Shown here piece by piece: positions 1-7,289 of a stretch of DNA of 9,283 bases. The notes beneath the pieces are model-generated. The model did not search any database. It worked only from the letters and a program-made list of their open reading frames with translations, and had not been told where the DNA came from. Source of the DNA: Bacteroidota bacterium (GTDB taxonomy: Bacteria; Bacteroidota; Bacteroidia; Chitinophagales; Chitinophagaceae). The stretch spans positions 1 through 9,283 of the forward strand of contig JAEYVW010000136.1 of NCBI GenBank assembly GCA_023429365.1, in the 5' to 3' direction. Every line of letters starts with the position of its first letter. The first letter of the stretch is position 1. The translations under genes were made by a program, and so were the position numbers.

Positions 1-926
1 TGATAAGCTTTCTCCAGGAGGGGATGGGTGCCGCTAAACATCTCCGTCAACTTGATCTGGTTGTTGTAGCTTTTTCCCATCTTCCTGCCGTTGATGGTGA
101 TCATATTGTTATGTATCCAGTAACGAACCGGAGGTTTGTGGTTGCAGATCGTACTTTGGGCGATCTCGCTCTCATGGTGGGGAAATAAAAGATCCATCCC
201 GCCGCCATGAATATCAAACTGGGCACCCAGGTATTTTGTGGCCATGGCAGAGCACTCAATATGCCAACCGGGAAATCCAATTCCCCATGGACTTTGCCAG
301 CGCATAATATGCTCGGGCGCCGCATTTTTCCACAGCGCAAAATCAGCTTTATCTCTTTTTTCTTCCTGGCCTTCAAGGTCGCGAGTGGTTTCCAGCAGAT
401 CATCGATCACGCGACCGCTGAGTTTACCATAATCGTGTGATGAAGCATATTTTTTTACATCAAAATACACCGAACCATTCACCACATATGCGAAACCGGC
501 TTCAATGATCTTTTCGATCATACCGATCTGCTCTACAATATGGCCCGTTGCTGTTGGCTCAATGGAGGGCGGCAGTGTATTGAACTGTTGCATGGCCCAA
601 TGAAACAGGTTGGTATATTTCTGAACCAGTTCCATGGGCTCCAGTTTCTCCAGTATGGCCTTCTTTGAGATCTTATCCTCTGCCTCACGGCCTTCTTCTT
701 CAAAATGCCCGGCGTCGGTGATATTGCGAACATATCTGACCTTATAACCCAAATGGGTAAGGTAACGGTAGATCACATCAAAGGTAATATAGGGTCTGGC
801 ATGGCCGAGATGGCTTTCACCGCTAACCGTTGGTCCGCATACATAAAGCCCTACATGTCCCGGTGTGATCGGTTGAAAGACCTGTTTTGTCCTGGTCAGC
901 GAATTATAAACTTTCAGCTCACGCAT
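1..926 (-). CDS. cysS: Cysteinyl-tRNA synthetase, 3' end cut off by window edge
   Basis: This class I aminoacyl-tRNA synthetase charges tRNA-Cys with cysteine in the cytoplasm. My reverse-strand translation is open from the ATG at 924-926 to the window edge: 308 codons of a protein usually about 460-500 residues long. The catalytic domain and the start of the KMSKS region are present; the C-terminal anticodon-binding part is missing. Visible signatures are CGPTV with Cys30, the HIGH-type motif HLGHAR (residues 39-44), WHIECSAM with Cys225, and [11 protein letters not shown] with His250 and Glu254. Cys30, Cys225, His250 and Glu254 match the zinc ligands known from the E. coli enzyme. The KMSKS loop reads KMGKS (282-286), a variant I associate with Bacteroidota. 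The start is supported by the family-typical N-terminus [11 protein letters not shown]. No frameshift was seen. It lies 273 nt downstream of the endonuclease-like gene and probably has its own promoter. Confidence 0.97.
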   Translation of the reverse strand, partial: MRELKVYNSLTRTKQVFQPITPGHVGLYVCGPTVSGESHLGHARPYITFDVIYRYLTHLGYKVRYVRNITDAGHFEEEGREAEDKISKKAILEKLEPMELVQKYTNLFHWAMQQFNTLPPSIEPTATGHIVEQIGMIEKIIEAGFAYVVNGSVYFDVKKYASSHDYGKLSGRVIDDLLETTRDLEGQEEKRDKADFALWKNAAPEHIMRWQSPWGIGFPGWHIECSAMATKYLGAQFDIHGGGMDLLFPHHESEIAQSTICNHKPPVRYWIHNNMITINGRKMGKSYNNQIKLTEMFSGTHPLLEKAY

Positions 927-946
927 ATTATCGTTAAAAAGTGCGG

Positions 947-954
947 CAAAAATA
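947..954 (-). promoter_or_regulatory. Candidate -7 promoter element for cysS
   Basis: Read on the minus strand this is TATTTTTG, a full match to the Bacteroidota -7 consensus TAnnTTTG. It ends 20 nt upstream of the cysS ATG, which would give a very short 5' leader. No good TTTG/TTG element is visible at the expected upstream spacing, so the call rests on the -7 match and its position alone. A, T-rich sequence makes chance matches likely. Confidence 0.3.
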
Positions 955-1084
955 GCGAAATAAAGGGTTGTTTATCTGTTATAAATGGGCGTATTCCGAT
1001 TGCTTTTGGGCCGGGAAGACGGGAGGATTGACAATAGCCGGGAAGAATGAAGACGGTAAGGATTGTGAATGCAGCCACCAGGAT

Positions 1085-1187
1085 AACGGAACTCTGTTCC
1101 GTTCTATTCGCCGGGAACAGAGTTCCGGCATCCACAATAATTTATCATTAACTAACGAATTCAGTGACAACGGAACGGAGTTCCGTT
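1085..1187. repeat. Cluster of three GGAAC-N3-GTTCC palindromes
   Basis: Copy 1 (1085-1103) is AACGGAAC-TCT-GTTCCGTT, an 8-bp stem with a 3-nt loop. Copy 2 (1114-1126) is GGAAC-AGA-GTTCC. Copy 3 (1169-1187) is AACGGAAC-GGA-GTTCCGTT, again with an 8-bp stem. Copies 1 and 2 are also reverse complements of each other: 1087-1100 pairs with 1114-1127 over 14 bp around a 13-nt loop. The DNA or RNA could therefore fold either as two small hairpins or as one long one. All copies lie between the stop of the endonuclease-like gene and the cysS promoter region. They could be a terminator region, an operator array or a REP-like dispersed repeat. The sequence alone does not decide. Confidence 0.85.
1169..1187 (-). 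terminator. Possible terminator hairpin after the endonuclease-like gene
   Basis: The third palindrome lies 12 nt beyond the TAA stop (1200-1202) of the minus-strand gene upstream of it, where an intrinsic terminator would be expected. It has an 8-bp stem and a 3-nt loop. Read on the minus strand the hairpin is followed by GTCAC rather than a T-run. Read on the plus strand only about four T follow. Termination is therefore plausible from position and stem but not well supported. Confidence 0.3.
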
Positions 1188-1199
1188 TTACCAATTTCC

Positions 1200-2336
1200 T
1201 TATCGCGGCCGGTTTGACATGGTCTTTAACTCGATATCCGATACCAGCATATAATGGTCGGAATAATTTTTGGCGATTCGCCGGAACTGGTTTATTCGAA
1301 ACCGCCGGTCGGCAAAAATAAAGTCGATACGCAGGGTAGGTGAGATGGCGCTAAACGTACGCCCGATCCCAAAACCCTTCTTCAAAAAAGCATCCTGCAT
1401 CTCACCCCTTATCTTGAAATAGGTGTAGGAGTTTGGAATATCATTTAGGTCGCCGCAAAAAATGACCGGGTATGGACTATCCCCCAATACCTGTTTGATA
1501 ATATCGGTTTGTATTTTCCGATTGACGACCCCTTTTTTGACCTTGGAGAAAATTGTTTTTGAATTACTGACCAGTCCTTCATCCCCACCCTTGATCCTTT
1601 CGATGCGTTCATAATCTGTTTTCCCCAGCTGGAGCGATTGCAGGTGTGTGGTGTATACCCTGATAATACGATTTCTAAGTCGGATATCTGCATGCATGAG
1701 GGCCTCGGGGAGAGTGGGGCGAGGGTAGCGGATCAGTCCGCTGTCGATGATAGGAAACCTGGAGAAGATAGCATTGCCTGTAAAATGCTTGTCGCCATCA
1801 ATATCATGTGAATAATAATGATAAGGATACTTAAGGCTATCACGTATATAGTCGAGGTTTTGGTAAAAAGCGGAGTCGTAGGAATGAAAAAACTCCTGCA
1901 GGCAGATAATATCCGCGTTCACCTGCTTTATTTCCGCCAGCATCTTCTTGCGGGTTTGGCTTCCCTTGTTGTTGTTTCTCTTCATTTCAATAAAACGCGC
2001 AACATTCCAGGTAGCGATACGGATGGAATTGGGGCTCTTTTCTTTTTTAAATCCGCGGGGAAAATTAAAAGCGTAAAAAACACTGATGCTTTTAATGCCT
2101 AGTAGTAGTGCGATAGCCGAGATCCAGGCATACTTTCTTTTTACAAATAACCACCACGCGAAAAAACCGGCAACGGCCAACAAAAGAAAAGGGAACAACA
2201 TGCCGAGAAAAGAGATGAACCACCAGGACTGAGGATCCAGATACGGCGCCAGGCAGGCGAGCAAAAACACAAAAACGACCCCGTAATTGATTAAAACAAG
2301 GACGCGTTTGGTAAAAATGCGGAGCTTGCTTGCCAT
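1200..2336 (-). CDS. Membrane-anchored endonuclease/exonuclease/phosphatase-family protein
   Basis: The 378-residue protein has about three hydrophobic segments at its N-terminus (roughly residues 12-32, 39-65 and 69-90), followed by a complete endonuclease/exonuclease/phosphatase (DNase I-like) domain from about 104 to 370. The family motifs appear in order: ATWNV with Asn111, LQEFF with Glu148, GNAIFSRFPI (188-196), TTHL with His231, CGDLND with Asp296 and Asn298, RIDFIF with Asp338, and SDHYM with Asp360 and His361. These match the metal-binding and catalytic residues of the fold, so an active metal-dependent phosphodiesterase or phosphatase is expected. The substrate (nucleic acid, phospholipid or inositol phosphate) cannot be told. 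The domain probably faces the periplasm or cytoplasm depending on topology, which is unresolved. It lies 70 nt downstream of the second rhomboid gene on the same strand and probably shares its transcript. Confidence 0.93.
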   Translation of the reverse strand: MASKLRIFTKRVLVLINYGVVFVFLLACLAPYLDPQSWWFISFLGMLFPFLLLAVAGFFAWWLFVKRKYAWISAIALLLGIKSISVFYAFNFPRGFKKEKSPNSIRIATWNVARFIEMKRNNNKGSQTRKKMLAEIKQVNADIICLQEFFHSYDSAFYQNLDYIRDSLKYPYHYYSHDIDGDKHFTGNAIFSRFPIIDSGLIRYPRPTLPEALMHADIRLRNRIIRVYTTHLQSLQLGKTDYERIERIKGGDEGLVSNSKTIFSKVKKGVVNRKIQTDIIKQVLGDSPYPVIFCGDLNDIPNSYTYFKIRGEMQDAFLKKGFGIGRTFSAISPTLRIDFIFADRRFRINQFRRIAKNYSDHYMLVSDIELKTMSNRPR

Positions 2337-2406
2337 TCACGCAAATTACAAAAAACGATGCTAGTGTTACGTTAACTCTGTCCCCCAGGTTTGCACGCCC
2401 TTCTCT

Positions 2407-3333
2407 CTACTCCTGGCTGGCGCGCTTCAGAATTTCCTTTTCCTCATCAGACAGGCTACTAAACCCTTTTTGACTGATCTTGTCGAGTATGTCATTCACC
2501 CTTTGCTCGGTGATATTTGGAGTTTTGCGGTAAGGCTGTTTATCGGATTTGTAGAAAAGTTCCTGCTTAATGTTTTTACCTTTTTTAGGTTTGTCGGGGT
2601 TAAACAGGTTGGTGATCCAGTCGAAAAATTTATTCATCCATTCACTCCAGTCAAAGCCCTTCCTGAAGAAATAAATAAACAGGAAGCCTGTCAGTGCTCC
2701 CACCAGGTGAGCGATATGACCACCCGGATTACTAAGCGGAATACTAGCCAGGTCGATGAGCAGGTACACGGCCATCAATACCCAGACGGGTATGCCCCCA
2801 AAAAGCATGGGAAAGATGCGGTATCCCGGCGAAATGGTAGTTACGCCTGCAGCGATCGCCATCACCCCGGCTGATGCACCTACTGCCTTTATAAAGGGTA
2901 AGGAAGATTTTAATCCCGGGAGAAAATTATACGCCAGCACAAATGCGAGAGCTCCTGCCAGCGCTCCATATAAATACAGCGGAATGATCTTGCGATTGCC
3001 GGTAAGGTCGAGGAATATATAACCAAATACCCAGAGCCACAGCATATTTCCCAGCAGGTGCCATACACTTTCGTGGGTAAACATATGGGTGAAAACGGTC
3101 CAGGGCTTTGCAGCTATTTTACTGAGATCTGCAGAAAGGGCAAATTGGCTGAGGATATTTGTGTCGTACAGATGCTTTGCCTCGGCGGCGCTTTCGTGTC
3201 GCAGGTGAAATACAGCGAACAAAAACGCCAGGATCACAAAGATGATCAGGTTGATCGCTATCAGGACGATCAGGGCATTATTGGCCTGGGCAAGCGAGAG
3301 TCGCCTTCTGTATTGTTGTTCGTGGTACGCCAT
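2407..3333 (-). CDS. Rhomboid intramembrane serine protease with extended C-terminal tail
   Basis: I chose the ATG at 3331-3333, giving 308 residues and a 13-nt gap after the upstream rhomboid stop. The frame is open further up, to 3486, but that start would overlap the neighbour by about 140 nt. The N-terminus is followed by a hydrophobic segment (about 20-42), a polar stretch (44-78), and the rhomboid core: HMFTHESVWHLLGNM (83-97; His87, His92, Asn96), the GASAG nucleophile motif with Ser154, and GGHIAHLVGALTG with His206 and His209, of which His209 fits the catalytic position. The catalytic Ser/His dyad is thus intact. After the last membrane segment (about 212-223) comes a charged tail of about 80 residues ending in a helical module around NDILDKISQKGFSSLSDEEK and RASQE, resembling the C-terminal DUF6576-type segment of Bacteroidota proteins (assigned from memory). 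Substrates are unknown. Confidence 0.93.
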   Translation of the reverse strand: MAYHEQQYRRRLSLAQANNALIVLIAINLIIFVILAFLFAVFHLRHESAAEAKHLYDTNILSQFALSADLSKIAAKPWTVFTHMFTHESVWHLLGNMLWLWVFGYIFLDLTGNRKIIPLYLYGALAGALAFVLAYNFLPGLKSSLPFIKAVGASAGVMAIAAGVTTISPGYRIFPMLFGGIPVWVLMAVYLLIDLASIPLSNPGGHIAHLVGALTGFLFIYFFRKGFDWSEWMNKFFDWITNLFNPDKPKKGKNIKQELFYKSDKQPYRKTPNITEQRVNDILDKISQKGFSSLSDEEKEILKRASQE

Positions 3334-3346
3334 AGCTTTCTCACAG

Positions 3347-4048
3347 TTAATACAACGTTTTTCGGTTGGTTTTGTTCCAAATCCAGACAATAATAAAGCC
3401 GGTAATTGCGCCTCCAAGGTGCGCGAAATGGGCAACATTGTCACCCGCCGAATTTTGTACCGCCAGTGATAATTCGAGCGCACCATACAGGATCACAAAC
3501 CACTTGGCTTTAATCGGAAATAGAAAATATACGTAGATAAGCGAGTTAGGAAAAAGATAGCCAAATGCTGCCAGGCAGCCAAAAACAGCTCCCGATGCGC
3601 CTACGGTCGCGATATTTACTTTATACATCGGCGATTCAATATACTCCAGTTGCTGATGTGCCGGCAAAGTCTTTACAGCCTGTACGATGGGCTCCATTTC
3701 GAAATACAGGACGACCAGGTGCAATACCGCGGCACCCAGTCCCGATATCAGGTAAAATTGCAGAAATCGTTTTGCACCCCAGTAATTCTCCAGCATACTT
3801 CCAAACATCCACAGGGCTAACATATTAAATAAAAGATGCGTGAGGTTACCATGCATAAACATATGCGTCAGCAACTGGTGTGGCTCGAAAAAGATCGAAT
3901 GAATATCATGCAGCGCGAAAAGATTTTCGATCCTGTTGGTACCTCCGCCCAGCGTAGACTGCGCGATAAAAACCAGGACATTAATAATGATCAGGTTTTT
4001 TATGACAGGTGGAAATCTGTTAGGTCTTGTAAATCGGAAATCACTCAT
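3347..4048 (-). CDS. Rhomboid intramembrane serine protease
   Basis: This 233-residue inner-membrane protease is expected to cleave substrates within or near their transmembrane segments. The first hydrophobic helix lies at about 16-32. The conserved loop and helix motif HMFMHGNLTHLLFNM (62-76) carries His66, His71 and Asn75. The nucleophile motif GASG contains Ser152, and VAHFAHLGGAITG contains His207 and His210, the latter in the catalytic position. Further hydrophobic segments fit a compact six-helix rhomboid core without a long tail, unlike the downstream paralogue. The polar stretch at about 117-145 between the HN helix region and the catalytic helix is somewhat long. The start gives the natural N-terminus MSDFRFTRPNRFPPV. 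The gene begins 31 nt after rlmD and ends 13 nt before the second rhomboid, so the genes are almost certainly cotranscribed. Confidence 0.95.
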   Translation of the reverse strand: MSDFRFTRPNRFPPVIKNLIIINVLVFIAQSTLGGGTNRIENLFALHDIHSIFFEPHQLLTHMFMHGNLTHLLFNMLALWMFGSMLENYWGAKRFLQFYLISGLGAAVLHLVVLYFEMEPIVQAVKTLPAHQQLEYIESPMYKVNIATVGASGAVFGCLAAFGYLFPNSLIYVYFLFPIKAKWFVILYGALELSLAVQNSAGDNVAHFAHLGGAITGFIIVWIWNKTNRKTLY

Positions 4049-4079
4049 AAAACAAAAATACTTTTATTTTAACCACCCG

Positions 4080-5582
4080 TCAGGCCTTCAGCTTCAATTG
4101 CACTACGTTTTCAATATGTAATGTATGGGGAAACATATCTACGGGTTGAATGGCGGTCACCTCATACTTCTCATCGAGCCAGTTCAGATCCCTGGCCTGT
4201 GTAGCCGGATTGCAGCTCACATACACAACAACAGGAGCTGCTATGTCCAGGATCTTTCTCACCAGCTTTTCATGCATACCGGCACGTGGCGGATCTGTAA
4301 TGATCACATCCGGTTTGCCATGCATCGCGAAAAAATCGTCGTTGCAGATGTCGATCACATCACCTGCAAAAAACGCCGTATCGGTCAAATTGTTCAACGC
4401 CGCATTCTCTTTGGCATCAGCGATCGCCGCCTCTATTAATTCCACCCCAACGATCTTTTTTGCATGTCGGCTTACAAATATCCCGATGCTGCCCGTTCCA
4501 CAATACAAGTCATAAACCGTTTCCTTACCAGTGAGCTCTGCCATCTCGCGTGCGGCCTGGTACAATCGCTCTGCCTGGCGGGTATTGGTTTGAAAAAAAG
4601 ATTTAGGACCGATCTTGAACTTGAAATCCTCCAGTTTTTCGATCACATAACCTTTACCATGGTAAACAACCGGTTCCAGGTCAAAAAGGCTATCATTCTT
4701 TTTGGCATTGATTGTATACAGCAGGGTGGTAATTGCCGGGAATTTTTGCAGCAGGTGGTCCAGCAGCGCCTTTATTTTCTGTTCCTGCTTTTCCCCCACA
4801 ACAATATTGACCATCAGTTCACCCGTAGTGCAAAGCCTGACCTGCATATTTCTCATAAAACCTTCATGATTGCGTATATCATAAAAGGAATAGCCGTGCT
4901 CAATAGCAAAACGCTTTACTTCCAGCCGGATCTCATTCGTTGGTTCGGCCTGCAGGTAGCATGTCTGTATATCGACAATTTTATCGAAAAATCCCCGGGC
5001 GTGAAAACCAGCCGCACTCGTCCCGGCTTCTCCTGGTCCCGCTTTTAACTGCACAAAACCCTCTAAACCATTATCATCTCCCCTAACCGATGAGTCCTTT
5101 TCAGCCATTTGCTTCTTAAAAGCGGCTTCGGGCAGGAATTCTTTGGTCCCAAAGGTGTATTCAATTTTGTTGCGGTAAAATTTGGTTTCCACGGCGCCCA
5201 AAATGGGCCGAATCTCAGGAAGGCTGACCTTTCCAATACGCTGAAGATTGTCCCCTACCTGCTTTTGCTTATATATCAATTGCTTTTCATAAGGCAACAT
5301 CTGCCACTGGCAACCGCCGCAAACCCCGAAATGCTGGCAAAACGGGCTGACACGGTCGGAAGAATAGGAATGAAACCGTATTACGCGCCCCTCCGCCCAG
5401 TCTTTTTTATTCTTACTTAACTGAATATCAACGATATCTCCGGGAACGCCGCCCTCGATGAAGATAACTTTTCCATCCAGTTTAGCCAGTGATTTACCCT
5501 CGGCCGCATAGTCTTCGACCGGGACCTTCTCTAGTATGATTCTTGGTTTTTTCCGCCTCACGGCCGCAAAACTAATCCCCAT
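4080..5582 (-). CDS. rlmD: 23S rRNA (uracil-C5)-methyltransferase, RlmD/TrmA family
   Basis: This 500-residue SAM-dependent enzyme methylates C5 of a uracil in 23S rRNA (U1939 in E. coli numbering for RlmD). A TRAM-like RNA-binding domain covers about residues 14-70. Four cysteines fit the [4Fe-4S] cluster: Cys82, Cys88 and Cys91 in CQHFGVCGGCQW, and Cys208. The methyltransferase core shows FFQTN (Gln331), YDLYCGTGSIG (357-367, SAM binding), TDPPRAGM (429-436), VSCNPATQARD with the catalytic nucleophile Cys457, and HIENV with the general base Glu491. All key residues are present. An insertion of about 45 residues (147-192) separates YRNKIEYTFG from GFHARGFFDKIVDIQTC; such expansions occur in Bacteroidota homologues. 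RlmD versus another member of the RlmC/RlmD/TrmA group cannot be settled from sequence alone. It is the first gene of the minus-strand block, upstream of two rhomboid genes. Confidence 0.9.
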   Translation of the reverse strand: MGISFAAVRRKKPRIILEKVPVEDYAAEGKSLAKLDGKVIFIEGGVPGDIVDIQLSKNKKDWAEGRVIRFHSYSSDRVSPFCQHFGVCGGCQWQMLPYEKQLIYKQKQVGDNLQRIGKVSLPEIRPILGAVETKFYRNKIEYTFGTKEFLPEAAFKKQMAEKDSSVRGDDNGLEGFVQLKAGPGEAGTSAAGFHARGFFDKIVDIQTCYLQAEPTNEIRLEVKRFAIEHGYSFYDIRNHEGFMRNMQVRLCTTGELMVNIVVGEKQEQKIKALLDHLLQKFPAITTLLYTINAKKNDSLFDLEPVVYHGKGYVIEKLEDFKFKIGPKSFFQTNTRQAERLYQAAREMAELTGKETVYDLYCGTGSIGIFVSRHAKKIVGVELIEAAIADAKENAALNNLTDTAFFAGDVIDICNDDFFAMHGKPDVIITDPPRAGMHEKLVRKILDIAAPVVVYVSCNPATQARDLNWLDEKYEVTAIQPVDMFPHTLHIENVVQLKLKA

Positions 5583-5754
5583 AGCTTAAAGGGCGTTCCC
5601 CGGCCCCGATATTTCTGATTTTTTTATTAAAGCAACGGTTTTAGCTCCGCAACCCATCTTCTACACGGCAAAACGTTGAGACAAAGCGTAAAATGATTGT
5701 CCTGTTACTTTTATCTTTTCAAGCTTTCAATAACTTTACGGATTATTCTGACTC
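5583..5754. promoter_or_regulatory. Divergent promoter region between rlmD and the thioredoxin-like gene
   Basis: This 172-nt gap separates oppositely transcribed genes and should contain both promoters. On the plus strand, TAACTTTA (5731-5738) matches seven of eight positions of the Bacteroidota -7 consensus and lies 16 nt upstream of the ATG at 5755. No convincing -33 element is spaced correctly before it. On the minus strand I saw no good TAnnTTTG match for rlmD. No operator-like palindrome or coding frame was recognised. Confidence 0.4.
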
Positions 5755-7191
5755 ATGAAAAAAATAATACTGGTTCCTTTCGTTTTATGCTTCCTGGGGG
5801 TTTTTGCACAAACGGGCTATGAAATAAAGGTCACGCTGAAACCTTTCAAAAACGAATATATCTACCTGGGTCACTATTCGGGTAAGCAATATCCTGTCGT
5901 GGATTCTGCAAAACTAAACGACAAAAGTGAAGCTATATTTAAAGGATCCAAAGAACTTGGGGGCGGCATCTACCTGGTGGTGTACCCTACAAAAGACAGG
6001 TATCTCGAGGTCCTCATCGACAAAGACCAGCATTTTTCACTCGCGGCGGATACCCTTGATCCCAATACAAAAAATTTTATCGGTTCCACCGATAACGAGC
6101 TCTTCATAGAATACCAGAAATTCATGAACGAAAAAGGAAGGGCTATGGAAGCGGGTAATAAAGCTTTAAAAGAGGCTGCCAATCCCTCGGATTCTACCAA
6201 AATTGCAGAGCAGCTGAAAAAAACGTCTGAACAGGTTTCTGCTTATCGCCGCGACTTCATCACAAAAAACCCGGATAATATTCTAAGCGTATTGATGCAT
6301 CTGATGGAAGAACCGAAAATTCCACCTGCCGAAAAACACCCCGGAGGTAAATACGATTCGACATTTGCCTATCGCTATTTCAAGGACAATTACTGGAATG
6401 GTCTCAATTTCTGGGATGACCGCATCACCCGGACACCCGCTTCATTATTTGAAGAAAGACTTGATAAGTATTATAATACCCTGGTGTATCAACACCCCGA
6501 TTCCGTGATCAGGGAAATTGACTGGATGCTGGGATATGCGAGTGCCAGTCGTGAAATGACCAGGTACTTGCTGGTAAAATTTGTGAACCGCTACCTCAAC
6601 ATGAAATACATGTGGGAGGATGCCGTATTCGTTCATTTATTCCAGAAATATTTTGCGCAAAAAGAATATGACTGGCTTACGCCCCAGGGCAAAAAGATCA
6701 TTACCGAGCGGGCGTATAATTTAATGGCCAATATTATGGGCAACCCGGCCGAGAATATATCGCTACCGGATACTTCCGGGAAGATACGTTCGCTTTATGC
6801 GGAATCGGCGCCTTATACCATCGTATGCTTTTGGGACCCTACCTGCGGGCACTGCAAGGAACTGGTACCGGTGCTGGATTCAATGTACCAGCATAAATGG
6901 AAGAAAGAAGGCGTAAAAATATTCGCCGTGGCCAAGGAAACCGAAGGCTCCAAAAAAGAATGGTTCGAAATACTGCACAAACACAAGCTTAATGGCTGGA
7001 TCAATGTGTATTATTCCAGGGAGGAAGAAAAAAAGCGGGTGGATGCCGGTATTCCGGGGTATACCCAGCTATACGACGCGCAGGTAGTGCCAACCGTTTA
7101 CCTGCTGGACAAGGATAAACGCATTGTAGCCAAAAAGCTCACCTGGCAACAAACAGATGATATCCTGACATTAAAGCTGAAATCGCCATAA
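5755..7191 (+). CDS. Exported TlpA-like thioredoxin-fold protein (DUF4369/DUF5106-type)
   Basis: The 478-residue protein begins with a signal peptide (Lys2-Lys3, hydrophobic core 4-16, probable cleavage after VFA-18), so it acts in the periplasm. It is not a lipoprotein, because no lipobox is seen. Residues about 20-115 resemble the beta-rich DUF4369 domain (ending around NTKNFIGSTDNELFIEYQ), and about 130-320 form a helical DUF5106-like region; both assignments are from memory. A thioredoxin/AhpC-TSA domain of the TlpA type covers about 330-475, with NISLPDTSGK (334-343), the active site FWDPTCGHCKE (Cys364, Cys367) and the cis-proline motif VVPTVYL (Pro446). An active thiol-disulfide oxidoreductase or reductant is expected; the partner is unknown. 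A TAACTTTA element at 5731-5738, seven of eight bases of TAnnTTTG, could be its promoter. The next gene is a PPIase 98 nt downstream on the same strand. Confidence 0.93.
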   Translation: MKKIILVPFVLCFLGVFAQTGYEIKVTLKPFKNEYIYLGHYSGKQYPVVDSAKLNDKSEAIFKGSKELGGGIYLVVYPTKDRYLEVLIDKDQHFSLAADTLDPNTKNFIGSTDNELFIEYQKFMNEKGRAMEAGNKALKEAANPSDSTKIAEQLKKTSEQVSAYRRDFITKNPDNILSVLMHLMEEPKIPPAEKHPGGKYDSTFAYRYFKDNYWNGLNFWDDRITRTPASLFEERLDKYYNTLVYQHPDSVIREIDWMLGYASASREMTRYLLVKFVNRYLNMKYMWEDAVFVHLFQKYFAQKEYDWLTPQGKKIITERAYNLMANIMGNPAENISLPDTSGKIRSLYAESAPYTIVCFWDPTCGHCKELVPVLDSMYQHKWKKEGVKIFAVAKETEGSKKEWFEILHKHKLNGWINVYYSREEEKKRVDAGIPGYTQLYDAQVVPTVYLLDKDKRIVAKKLTWQQTDDILTLKLKSP

Positions 7192-7289
7192 GCAACGCGT
7201 TTTAACAAACGAATCTTCAATTTTAAAATCTAAATCATACCAACCACCATATAAATTCGTTATTACAAGCAACCGAAAATTCAACGACT

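Larger units (their letters stand above)
927..1199. other. Non-coding gap between cysS and the endonuclease-like gene
   Basis: This 273-nt gap should hold the 3' end of the upstream endonuclease-like transcript and the promoter of cysS. Short open frames cross it on both strands, but none resembles a known protein and they run into neighbouring genes in the wrong frame. The notable contents are three GGAAC-N3-GTTCC palindromes (1085-1187) and short direct repeats of GCCGGGAAnA at 1010-1019, 1037-1046 and 1110-1119. No tRNA or riboswitch-like structure was recognised. Confidence 0.7.

Noticed and set aside
705..1321. Plus-strand open frames around cysS and the palindrome gap
   Set aside because: They run antisense through cysS or the endonuclease-like gene and translate the palindromes into repetitive residues. 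Nothing supports coding.
3334..3486. Upstream extension of the second rhomboid to a start at 3486 (359 residues)
   Set aside because: The extra 51 residues overlap the end of the first rhomboid gene by about 140 nt and resemble no rhomboid N-terminus. The ATG at 3331-3333 gives a natural start and a 13-nt gap.
4464..5048. Plus-strand open frame of 194 codons
   Set aside because: It lies entirely antisense to rlmD, whose protein matches a known family with all catalytic motifs. The antisense protein has no recognisable domain.
7208..7261. AACGAAT...ATTCGTT inverted repeat between the thioredoxin-like gene and the PPIase
   Set aside because: Only 7 bp pair across a 40-nt loop in AT-rich sequence, which chance explains well.
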